The position numbers and the translations under genes are program-made. From Rhodospirillales bacterium (lineage in GTDB: Bacteria; Pseudomonadota; Alphaproteobacteria; Bin95): a stretch of DNA of 33,074 nt. The stretch's first letter is position 1. The number at the start of each line of letters is the position of its first letter. Location: assembly GCA_008081395.1 (NCBI GenBank), contig VMCJ01000151.1, positions 1 through 33,074 of the forward strand. The letters are read 5' to 3'. This document shows positions 19,327-26,843 of the stretch, piece after piece. Below the pieces are notes generated by a model. The model made no database searches and was not told the DNA's origin. It worked only from the letters and a program-made list of their open reading frames with translations.

Positions 19327-20505
19327 TTACTCCGCGGCAAAGATCATTTGATCAAGGCTAGGGGTCAACTTAGCAGGGACATAGACATAACCAGAGAACA
19401 AACGCCTCTGGGTTCTAACAACGCTTGCGCTGTCAGCAAAAAGGTTACCATCAACCACGCTCATTTTTGCTTCAACTACGGTCAAACCTGAGGGTTGACC
19501 AATTCTAACTTGTGTGCGCCCTGGCCTGCACAAACCGTGTGGAATCGATCCATTGAGTTGGGTGGCCACCGCTAGGCAAAGTGCTCCGGTAAGAGGAATG
19601 GCTCTGTGGGGCTGACCAACGGAAATCATTCTGGCAATTATATCCGCTTGGTCGCCACTCATCTTTTCGCCAGTCAAAAGATTTTGGTCTTGCGTCTCAG
19701 AGACAACACAAACTTTGGGTATGCTTGGGATTTTTGCAGCTTGGCTCAGGTCAGATGCGATACCCATAGCTACGCTTGCTGTTCGTCGCACTGCCTCCAT
19801 ACGCTCAAGGAAACCAGCGTCCGCTTCTAATATCTCTGGCATCTCTGTACCAACTACGCCCAGGTCTTCTGAACGAACAAAAACGCAAGGATTGGCGGCA
19901 TCGACCATACTGGCTTCGATTTTGCCAACGCTCTCAACCTGCAGAATATCGCTAGGGTTTCCTGTGGGTAACAATTTACCAGTTTTAGCCCCCCCAGGAG
20001 CTAAAAAGTCCAAGGAAACAGGTGAGCCACTTCCTGCAACACCTGGTAGGATAAAATCCCCATCTACAGCTGCGTTCTCTTCATCAATTTGGAAACGAGC
20101 TGTGATAATTTTTCCTGTATTAGTATTGTGAATTTTGACTTCAGCCTGATCACCTTTACCTTTCACCAAGCCCTCATCTAAAGCGAAAGGACCCATGGCA
20201 CTCGACATATTTCCGCAGTTGCCAGATACATCGACAGAGGCATCCTTTGGTGCAAGTTGGAAAAATGTATAGTCAATATCGGCTTCTGGCCTGCTGGGTG
20301 GTCCGACTACGCAAACCTTAGATAAAGATGAGATGCCACCGCCCATCCCATTCAGTTGCCGCCCATTTGGATCGTTAGCCCCTATGGCTGCAACAAATAA
20401 CTCCGGCCACACTCCACGATCATCTGGCAAGTCTTTTTCATGAAATACGATTGCCTTGCTAGTGCCCCCTCTCATGAAAACTGCTGGTATCCTTCTCTGC
20501 CGCAT
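19327..20505 (-). CDS. PrpF family isomerase (methylaconitate/oxalomesaconate-type)
   Basis: 392 residues of the PrpF family, diaminopimelate-epimerase-fold enzymes that move double bonds in unsaturated tri- and dicarboxylates (2-methylaconitate, 4-oxalomesaconate, 3-methylitaconate). Visible motifs: RIPAVFMRGGTSKAIVF at the N-terminus, NGMGGGISSLSKVCVV with K63, and VSGNCGNMSSAMGPFA with C97. The 34-residue K-C spacing equals that of the catalytic Lys73/Cys107 pair I recall for Shewanella PrpF. A C-terminal HGLCRPGRTQVRIGQPSG block completes the family pattern. It is the first gene of the minus operon, with AGAGG upstream and an 83-base divergent region shared with the lyase gene. Confidence 0.92.
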   Translation of the reverse strand: MRQRRIPAVFMRGGTSKAIVFHEKDLPDDRGVWPELFVAAIGANDPNGRQLNGMGGGISSLSKVCVVGPPSRPEADIDYTFFQLAPKDASVDVSGNCGNMSSAMGPFALDEGLVKGKGDQAEVKIHNTNTGKIITARFQIDEENAAVDGDFILPGVAGSGSPVSLDFLAPGGAKTGKLLPTGNPSDILQVESVGKIEASMVDAANPCVFVRSEDLGVVGTEMPEILEADAGFLERMEAVRRTASVAMGIASDLSQAAKIPSIPKVCVVSETQDQNLLTGEKMSGDQADIIARMISVGQPHRAIPLTGALCLAVATQLNGSIPHGLCRPGRTQVRIGQPSGLTVVEAKMSVVDGNLFADSASVVRTQRRLFSGYVYVPAKLTPSLDQMIFAAE

Positions 20506-20588
20506 CTAGCATACCTCTGTTGTGTAGATATGATTGATGGCAGTTTATAGTTCGTCCGTCATCTATTAAAGCGCTGGAGTTTTCAACC

Positions 20589-21521
20589 ATGACATGGCTT
20601 GTCGCAGAAAACTGGGAATCAAAACCGATGGGAGAGCGCTTCCAAGCGCTTCTTGATCGTCCTGGAATTGTTAAAGCTCCAGGGGCCCACAACGCCATGG
20701 CTGGCTTGCTAGCAAAGGCCGCTGGTTTTGATTGTCTTTATGTCTCCGGAGCTGCAGTTACGGCAGCAATGGCATTGCCTGATTTAGGCGTCATTCAGCT
20801 GAACGAGCTTTGCGATACGGTGCGCCAAATACATAGAGCTACGCAACTTCCTCTCATAGTAGATGGAGACACCGGTTACGGAGAAGTCCTCAACGTTATG
20901 CGAACTATCCGAGAGCTCGAAGATGCAGGAGCGGCTGCAATACAAATGGAAGACCAAATCCTCCCCAAAAAATGTGGCCACCTCAACGATAAGTTACTAG
21001 CAAGCCCGGAAGAAATGGCTCGCAAGGTAGCAGCGGCTCGAAAGGCGCGCCGTCATCTACGAATCATTGCTCGAACAGATGCTGTGCAATCCGAAGGTTT
21101 AGAGGCCGGTTTAGCCCGAGCACGATTATATGCCGAAGCTGGAGCAGACTTAGTATTTGCTGATGGAATAAAAACGCCTGAGGAATTCCGTCGTTTTTCT
21201 TCAGAATGTGGCGTCCCCTTTATGGCTAACATGACTGAATTTGGTCGGACGCCCTACTATACAGCCCAACAATTCCAGGAGTTTGGATGCAAGGTGGTAA
21301 TTTGGCCTGTTTCCAGCCTTCGCGTTGCAGCAAAAGCTATGGAATCTATGTATTCAGAATTGGCTGAAAAAGGAACGCTCATTGACAAGCTTGAAGAGAT
21401 GCAAACTCGCGCCCAACTTTATGACACCATCGGATATCACTCGTTTGAGGAATTAGACGATAGTGTAGCAGCAACCGTAGTACCTGATGATATTCGTACT
21501 GCCGGGCCTCGCAACACCTGA
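20589..21521 (+). CDS. Isocitrate lyase/PEP mutase superfamily lyase (PrpB-like)
   Basis: 310 residues, TIM-barrel, methylisocitrate-lyase-like. Motifs: YVSGAAVTAAMALPDLG near 51-67, the Mg-binding VDGDTGYG with D92 and D94, E121 in QMEDQ, and the KKCGH loop at 127-131 with the C129 acid/base expected for C-C-bond lyases in this superfamily. Candidate activities are methylisocitrate lyase, 2,3-dimethylmalate lyase or a related 2-hydroxy-acid lyase yielding pyruvate or a similar keto acid. It is divergent from the PrpF-like gene and overlaps the next MmgE/PrpD gene by one base. Confidence 0.9.
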   Translation: MTWLVAENWESKPMGERFQALLDRPGIVKAPGAHNAMAGLLAKAAGFDCLYVSGAAVTAAMALPDLGVIQLNELCDTVRQIHRATQLPLIVDGDTGYGEVLNVMRTIRELEDAGAAAIQMEDQILPKKCGHLNDKLLASPEEMARKVAAARKARRHLRIIARTDAVQSEGLEAGLARARLYAEAGADLVFADGIKTPEEFRRFSSECGVPFMANMTEFGRTPYYTAQQFQEFGCKVVIWPVSSLRVAAKAMESMYSELAEKGTLIDKLEEMQTRAQLYDTIGYHSFEELDDSVAATVVPDDIRTAGPRNT

Positions 21522-23044
21522 TGCCAAGATACAACATTCGTAGCCTGTCATCTGCCGAAACGCCGCCTTGGCGTGAGCAGCTTGCTGGCAGGATAGCCAC
21601 TTTCAGCACAGCAGCTCTTCCACCAGAATCGGTGACCCTGGAAATGATCCAGTGTCGCCTTTTAGATAGTTTTGCTGTTGCACTCGCTGCAATAAATAGA
21701 GGGCCAGTGGCATCAGCCCGAGCGATGGCGCTAGCTCATCTGCGCAGTGGAGGAGCGCCTTTATTTGGTTTGCCAAACTCCATCACTGTCGATTGCGAAT
21801 GGGCGGGATTTGCAAATAGCGTGGCTGTTCGCGAATTAGATTTCAACGATACATTTCTCGCCGCCGACTTTGCACACCCAAGTGACTGCATAGCTCCACT
21901 TCTGGCTGTCGCTCAACAAACGGAGCAAACAGGTACTAGTCTCGCTCAGGCTATTGCTGTTTCGTATGAAATCCACATCGCACTCGTTAAGGCTATAGAT
22001 TTACATTCTTACAAAAAAGACCACGTAGCTCATCTAGCTCCCGCAATTGCTGCGGGCCTGGGAGCCTTATTAAAACTACCTGCCGAGATTATTTTTCAGG
22101 CAGTCAATCAAGCTGTTCACCTCTCTTTTTCAACTCGGCAGTCACGCAAAGGGCAAATCTCTTCTTGGAAGGCTTTTGCCCCTGCACAAGCTGGTAAAAC
22201 GGCCATTGAAGCAGTTGATAGGGCAATGCGAGGAGAAGGTGCCCCGAGCCCAATTTATGAGGGAGAGGATTCTGTCATTCCATGGATGTTGGCGGGTAAA
22301 GAAGCAAAATACGCAATCACATTGCCAGGACCAGGCGAAGCCGCAAAAAATATTTTAGAGAGTTTTCCTAAGGCTCACTCAGCAGAATATCAGGCGCAAG
22401 CTATCATAGACCTGGCCTTTGAGGTTCGGAGCAAAGTTGATATTTGTAGGATTTCGAAGGCTGTCCTCTACACTTCTGACCACACCCATTTTGTCATAGG
22501 CACTGGTGCAAATGACCCGCAAAAAATGGACCCAAAAGCAAGCCGGGAAACCCTTGATCATTCAATTATGTATATCCTTGCAGTGGCACTTGAGGATGGC
22601 TCATGGCATCACATAGATAGCTATACCGCCGAGCGCGCCAGCAGACCTAGCACCATTGATCTTTGGCAGAAAATAGAAACCGCAGCAGATCCCGAATGGG
22701 ACCGTCGCTATCACGCCGAGGACCCTGCAATGCGGGCATACGGCGGGCGGCTTGAACTAAAGATGACTGATGGTGCAACGCTTGTTTTTGAAAAAAGTAT
22801 TGCAGATGCCCATCCAAACGGAACAAAACCTTGGAAACTTGAGGACTATTCGCGCAAATTCACAAGCCTTGCAGGGCACCTGCTAACTGAACCAGAAATT
22901 GACCGTTTCTTAACTTCTATACACAACCTGTCAGCACTGGACGGACGGGGTGTCACCGCCCTAAATCCAGAAGTAACCAAGCAAGCTATCATGCCCGATT
23001 CGCCAACTGGTCTTGGGCTTTTCGATTTTAACAAAGGAAACTGA
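21521..23044 (+). CDS. MmgE/PrpD family protein, copy 2 (2-methylcitrate dehydratase-like)
   Basis: 507 residues, the longer PrpD-like form. Family landmarks: CRLLDSFAVALAAINRGP, ANSVAVRELDFNDTFLAADF corresponding to the active-site region, HPSDCIAPLLAVAQQ, and SRKGQISSWKAFAPAQAGKTA. The later YHAEDPAMRAYGGRLELKM resembles the C-terminal domain of PrpD-type dehydratases. Activity is probably reversible hydration or dehydration of a branched tricarboxylate or related acid. It is translationally coupled to the upstream lyase (TGATG) and lies 5 bases before the NpdG-like gene, so it belongs to the five-gene plus-strand operon. Confidence 0.9.
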   Translation: MPRYNIRSLSSAETPPWREQLAGRIATFSTAALPPESVTLEMIQCRLLDSFAVALAAINRGPVASARAMALAHLRSGGAPLFGLPNSITVDCEWAGFANSVAVRELDFNDTFLAADFAHPSDCIAPLLAVAQQTEQTGTSLAQAIAVSYEIHIALVKAIDLHSYKKDHVAHLAPAIAAGLGALLKLPAEIIFQAVNQAVHLSFSTRQSRKGQISSWKAFAPAQAGKTAIEAVDRAMRGEGAPSPIYEGEDSVIPWMLAGKEAKYAITLPGPGEAAKNILESFPKAHSAEYQAQAIIDLAFEVRSKVDICRISKAVLYTSDHTHFVIGTGANDPQKMDPKASRETLDHSIMYILAVALEDGSWHHIDSYTAERASRPSTIDLWQKIETAADPEWDRRYHAEDPAMRAYGGRLELKMTDGATLVFEKSIADAHPNGTKPWKLEDYSRKFTSLAGHLLTEPEIDRFLTSIHNLSALDGRGVTALNPEVTKQAIMPDSPTGLGLFDFNKGN

Positions 23045-23049
23045 CTCTC

Positions 23050-23724
23050 ATGACTAGTTCTTTAACGATCGCAATTCTTGGCGGCACAGGCGATCTCGGA
23101 ACCGGACTTGCTCGCCGTTGGGCAAAGGCGGGACATAAAGTTGTAATAGGCTCGCGCACAGCTGAGAAAGCTGAAATAGCAGCCGCTGATCTTTCAAGTT
23201 TTGGCGTTGAAGGTTTGGAAAACACAGCAGCTGCTGCAAAAGCCGATATAGTTGCCATAACAGTCCCTTATTCTAATCAGCTTGCAACACTTGAAACTGT
23301 AAAAAGCCAGCTATCTGGCAAGATATTGATTGATGCAACCGTCCCCTTAATGCCGCCAAAGGTTGGTACGGTACAACTACCTGAAGGCGGCTCGGCAGCG
23401 GTAAATGCTCAGAAAGCACTTGGGGAGGATGTCACTGTTGTTTCAGCTTTTCAGAATGTGGCTGCAGAGAAACTAAAATCAGATATTGACCTTGAGTGTG
23501 ATGTCTTAGTTGCCGGAGACAAAGTTGCAGCACGCCAAACGGTTATTGACCTTGTAGAAGACGCTGGGATGCGTGGATGGCACGCGGGTCCGCTTGCTAA
23601 TTCGGCCGCAGCAGAGGCCCTAACTTCACTTATCATTCAAATAAATCGTCGATATGGAATTGCGGGCGCCGGGATTAGAATAACAGGAACGCCTACAAAG
23701 GATGGAAGGCATCAACCAAAATGA
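23050..23724 (+). CDS. NADPH-dependent F420 reductase-like protein (NpdG family)
   Basis: 224 residues. The N-terminal Rossmann motif is ILGGTGDLGTGLARRW at about 9-24, followed by VVIGSRTAEKA, whose GSR after the second strand fits NADP binding. DIVAITVPY, KILIDATVPLMPP and VVSAFQNVAAEKL match the F420:NADP oxidoreductase/NpdG family. Members move hydride between NADPH and coenzyme F420. In this operon it may reduce an intermediate directly or regenerate F420H2. No F420 biosynthesis gene is in the window. A 4-base ATGA overlap links it to the next gene. Confidence 0.88.
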   Translation: MTSSLTIAILGGTGDLGTGLARRWAKAGHKVVIGSRTAEKAEIAAADLSSFGVEGLENTAAAAKADIVAITVPYSNQLATLETVKSQLSGKILIDATVPLMPPKVGTVQLPEGGSAAVNAQKALGEDVTVVSAFQNVAAEKLKSDIDLECDVLVAGDKVAARQTVIDLVEDAGMRGWHAGPLANSAAAEALTSLIIQINRRYGIAGAGIRITGTPTKDGRHQPK

Positions 23725-24158
23725 AGAAGCGAGTGGGTGATCCATGGATACCCGCAAGCGAGTATGGGCGAGCATTACGGGGCTTTGGCGTTAATCTGCT
23801 GGTAAAAGAAATTGTCGTCTCTGTTGAATTCGCTAAATCAGTCCTCCAAGCTGAGGTATTATACGCGGATCCCGATTTTGCAGTGCTACGGCGCCAAGAT
23901 ATGGAGTGGATGCTTCATGCCGACCATACCTATGAGAAGCATCCAATGATAAATTGTCTTAGCTCCGACGGCTCCCGTGGCTCAGGCATTGAACTCCGAA
24001 TACATGGCCTAGACCCTGATGAAGCGGAGAGATGTGCCCGTAGCCGCGGAGATCGGATCCTTGCTAGCGCAATAGACAAAAAACACGGACTGCGCGAAGT
24101 ATATATTCTCGACCCAGATGGATATCTCTGGGTACCCGACGTGCCAACGCGAGATTGA
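23721..24158 (+). CDS. VOC (glyoxalase/bleomycin-resistance) family-like protein
   Basis: 145 residues with a vicinal-oxygen-chelate-like pattern: GFGVNLLVKEIVVSVEFAKS as the first beta-alpha unit, YADPDFAVLRRQDMEWMLHA, GIELRIHGLDPDEAERCARS with a candidate metal-binding Glu and the typical D.dea.rar helix, and a REVYILDPDGYLWVPD end. VOC proteins include epimerases, lyases and dioxygenases, and the reaction here is unknown. It overlaps the NpdG-like gene by four bases, and the synthetase starts 22 bases downstream, so all are likely co-expressed. Confidence 0.8.
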   Translation: MKKRVGDPWIPASEYGRALRGFGVNLLVKEIVVSVEFAKSVLQAEVLYADPDFAVLRRQDMEWMLHADHTYEKHPMINCLSSDGSRGSGIELRIHGLDPDEAERCARSRGDRILASAIDKKHGLREVYILDPDGYLWVPDVPTRD

Positions 24159-24180
24159 ATTATCTTCAGGAGAGTTCTGC

Positions 24181-26127
24181 ATGAATGGCGATGAATTCGT
24201 ATGGAACCCTTCGAAAGATCTAATAGACAACGCCAATCTGACTGCATTCATTCGAAAGTGTGATGTAGCTGATTACAAAAGTCTTGTTTCCTGGTCGGAT
24301 GAAAACCCCGAAGAATTTCATCAAAAGCTATTCGATTTTATAGATCTTCGTTTCTTCAAGTGCCCGGATCAAATTGTTGATGAAGCTATGGGGCCAGCAT
24401 TTGCTCAATGGTGTAAGGGCGGAACCACTAACGTAGCGCTCAACTGTCTTGATAAATGGAAAAATACGCCAACCGACAGCAAGGTAGCGATCGATTGGGA
24501 AGGAGAAGACGGGACCACAAAGCAGTTAACGTACGCTGAGGTGCGAACACAGACAAATCACCTTGCTGGGGGTCTTCGCAAGCTTGGCCTGGGATCTGGT
24601 GACGTGATCGCAATGTATCTTCCAAATATACCGGAAGCTGCAATAACACTTTTAGCCGTCGCTAAGATTGGCGGTATTGTACTCCCTATGTTTTCCGGAT
24701 TTGGTGGTGACGCTCTACTTGCCCGCCTGAATGACAGTAAAGCCAAAGCTATCATTACAGTTGACGGCTCTCCACGAAGAGGGCGTGCTGTTCCAGCTAA
24801 GGCAATTGTTGATGAGATAGCAGACCAAGCGCCCAATCTTCAGCATGTTATAGTTGCAAAGCATTGGGAAGCACCTCACGACTGGACGGAAGCACGTGAC
24901 CACTGGTGGGGTGACTTGACAAGAGATATGCCTGACGAGGTGGCAACCGCGGAAGTGGATGCCGACAGTCCTTTTCTTCTCATTTACACTTCAGGGACTA
25001 CGGGAAAGCCTAAAGGTGTTGTGCATAGTCATTGTGGCTTTCCCGCCAAGCTTGCCCTCGATCTATCCATTTGTATGGATTTCAAGCCGGATGACAGACT
25101 TATGTGGATGTCAGATATGGGTTGGCTTGTTGGCCCAATTCTTGTCTACGGAGGCTTCCAGCTAGGCGGAACAGTAGTTTTAATCGAGGGGGCTCCCAAC
25201 TACCCAGAAGCAGATCGATACTGGAGACTAATTGCCGACCACAAAGTCTCTTGGCTTGGCATTGCTCCAACCATCGTGCGAACCTTGATGGTAAACGGAC
25301 CCGAACAACTGAACCGTCATGATCTCTCCAGTCTCCGTATTTTTGCCTCTACTGGCGAAGCTTGGGATGAACCTTCATGGCTCTGGCTCTTCAATGCAGT
25401 AGGGAAAGGAAAGCTACCTATTCTCAATTATTCCGGAGGAACTGAAGTAGGAGGCATCGTTGCTACCACAGTTATTCATCCTCTCAAGCCATGCGCTTTT
25501 TCAGGCCCAGTGCCAGGAGTCGGAGCCGACGTAGTGGATGAGTTTGGTAAATCAGTCACTCCTGGCGAAGTCGGTGAACTAGTCATGCGGCGCCCCTCCA
25601 TTGGACTGACGCGAGGCCTTTGGAATGACAATGAAAGATACCTACAAACCTACTGGAATATTATTCCAGGAATGTGGGTGCACGGCGATTTTGCCAGTAG
25701 GGCATCAGACGGCACATGGATGGTACATGGTCGCTCCGACGATACACTAAAGATTGCTGGAAAACGCACTGGACCCGCAGAAATCGAAGCACTTTTGATG
25801 GGGACACAAAAGCTAGTCGAAACTGCAGCTGTGGGTGCACCTCATCCAGTCAAGGGAACGACTATTATTTGCGTATGCCAGGTCCGAACGAATGTTGTCG
25901 CTAACGATGCACTGAAAGAAGAATTAGCGGAAGTTGTGGCTAGCGGGCTTGGACGCCCCTTTCGACCGAGTGAAGTTATTTTTGTTTCAGACCTTCCCAA
26001 AACACGAAATATGAAAATCATGCGGCGAGTTGTAAGAGCAGCATACCTTGGCCTCGAGACCGGTGATTTAAGCTCGTTAATTAATCCAGAATCTGTGGAG
26101 GAGTTAAGCTGCCTCCGACGCTCTTAG
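24181..26127 (+). CDS. Acyl-CoA synthetase (AMP-forming, acetyl/acetoacetyl-CoA synthetase-like)
   Basis: 648 residues from the ATG at 24181, supported by AGGAG at 24168-24172; an in-frame reading from 24118 runs into the preceding gene. It activates a carboxylic acid to its CoA thioester through an acyl-adenylate. The N-terminal ACS-type segment is followed by the P-loop YTSGTTGKPKG at 269-279, STGEAWDEPSW, GRSDDTLKIAGKRTGPAEIE and the catalytic lysine K612 in TRNMKIMRR. The acetyl-CoA synthetase pocket motif WWQTE is replaced by NYSGGTE, closer to acetoacetyl-CoA synthetase, so a larger acid than acetate is likely. It is the last gene of the plus operon, and 99 bases without a gene follow. 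Confidence 0.92.
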   Translation: MNGDEFVWNPSKDLIDNANLTAFIRKCDVADYKSLVSWSDENPEEFHQKLFDFIDLRFFKCPDQIVDEAMGPAFAQWCKGGTTNVALNCLDKWKNTPTDSKVAIDWEGEDGTTKQLTYAEVRTQTNHLAGGLRKLGLGSGDVIAMYLPNIPEAAITLLAVAKIGGIVLPMFSGFGGDALLARLNDSKAKAIITVDGSPRRGRAVPAKAIVDEIADQAPNLQHVIVAKHWEAPHDWTEARDHWWGDLTRDMPDEVATAEVDADSPFLLIYTSGTTGKPKGVVHSHCGFPAKLALDLSICMDFKPDDRLMWMSDMGWLVGPILVYGGFQLGGTVVLIEGAPNYPEADRYWRLIADHKVSWLGIAPTIVRTLMVNGPEQLNRHDLSSLRIFASTGEAWDEPSWLWLFNAVGKGKLPILNYSGGTEVGGIVATTVIHPLKPCAFSGPVPGVGADVVDEFGKSVTPGEVGELVMRRPSIGLTRGLWNDNERYLQTYWNIIPGMWVHGDFASRASDGTWMVHGRSDDTLKIAGKRTGPAEIEALLMGTQKLVETAAVGAPHPVKGTTIICVCQVRTNVVANDALKEELAEVVASGLGRPFRPSEVIFVSDLPKTRNMKIMRRVVRAAYLGLETGDLSSLINPESVEELSCLRRS

Positions 26128-26226
26128 TTCTGAATTTAATTCATTCAGACACACCGTTATGCGCTAGCAAAAACACTCAAAAAGTATTTTCATACTGCCG
26201 AACCATCACCACCTCGAGGAGTTAAA

Positions 26227-26838
26227 ATGGCGCGCATTCCTATTTTAGATGAAAATGATCCTGACCTTGATCCAAACGCTCGTACTGCACTTCAGGCGGC
26301 GGGTGCTGCTCGTGGCCGAATGATCAATATACATCGGGCTATGGCTAATCGGCCGGAGGCTCTTGTTGCATTCTCAAATTTTCTAACAACCGTCTATCGG
26401 CAAGACTCAACGCTTAAGCCTCACCACGGTGAGCTCGCATACCTCACAGCCACCACAGTTAATAATTGCTTTTACTGAATTCCGACACACACAGCGCTCG
26501 GTCGGGTGCTAGGACTGACGGAACAACAAATGACACACCTACTGGATGATCCACTGCCAGCAGGCATTTACAGTCCAGAAGAGGCTGCGATTGTGCGATA
26601 TGCGCGTAAAGCAACTACAATGGCTCCAATCGATAACGAAACCTACGGCGATCTAAGTAGGCATTTCAGTGACCAGCAAATCATAGATCTCTGCCTAACT
26701 GTTGGGCTCAGCAATATGGTGAACCGTTTCCACGCCACCTTCCTGACAGATGTAGATGCCGATACTCTGGCGGAGGTTGATGACGGTAATGCGAATGGGG
26801 TCTGCCCTATTCCCATCCCTCCTTTACCAAAAGGATAA
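26227..26838 (+). CDS. Predicted selenoprotein: CMD/AhpD-like peroxidase-related protein with in-frame TGA (Sec84)
   Basis: Reading through the TGA at 26476-26478 as selenocysteine gives one 203-residue protein of the carboxymuconolactone decarboxylase/AhpD superfamily. The halves on each side are in the same frame and each matches its half of the domain. The redox site reads NNCFYUIPTHT: C81, U84 and H88, with E69 twelve residues before C81. This spacing equals the E118/C130/C133/H137 set of mycobacterial AhpD. A hairpin with a GGUC loop follows the TGA (separate entry). The start is the ATG at 26227 with GAGGAG upstream. A thiol-peroxidase or disulfide-exchange role is inferred. The alternative is a nonsense mutation or sequencing error that happens to fall at this one codon. 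Confidence 0.85.
26493..26510 (+). promoter_or_regulatory. Candidate bacterial SECIS hairpin
   Basis: AGCGCTC (26493-26499) pairs with GGGTGCT (26504-26510): seven contiguous pairs, two of them G-U, closing a four-base GGUC loop. The first loop G lies 22 nt after the last base of the TGA, within the distance usually required for SelB-dependent decoding in bacteria. The loop contains the GGU core also present in the apical loop of the E. coli fdhF SECIS (AGGUCU). The element lies inside the coding sequence, as is usual in bacteria. Confidence 0.75.
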
Positions 26839-26843
26839 GTTTA

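Noticed and set aside
24118-24180. Upstream in-frame extension of the acyl-CoA synthetase
   Set aside because: It overlaps the VOC gene. The ATG at 24181 has AGGAG eight bases before it and begins the family-like N-terminus.
26227-26838. Reading the locus as a pseudogene or as two separate small genes (26227-26478 and 26506-26838)
   Set aside because: The single stop is TGA in the CxxC position, the frame continues without other damage, and a SECIS-like hairpin follows. The second piece has no ribosome site of its own and would begin inside the active-site motif.
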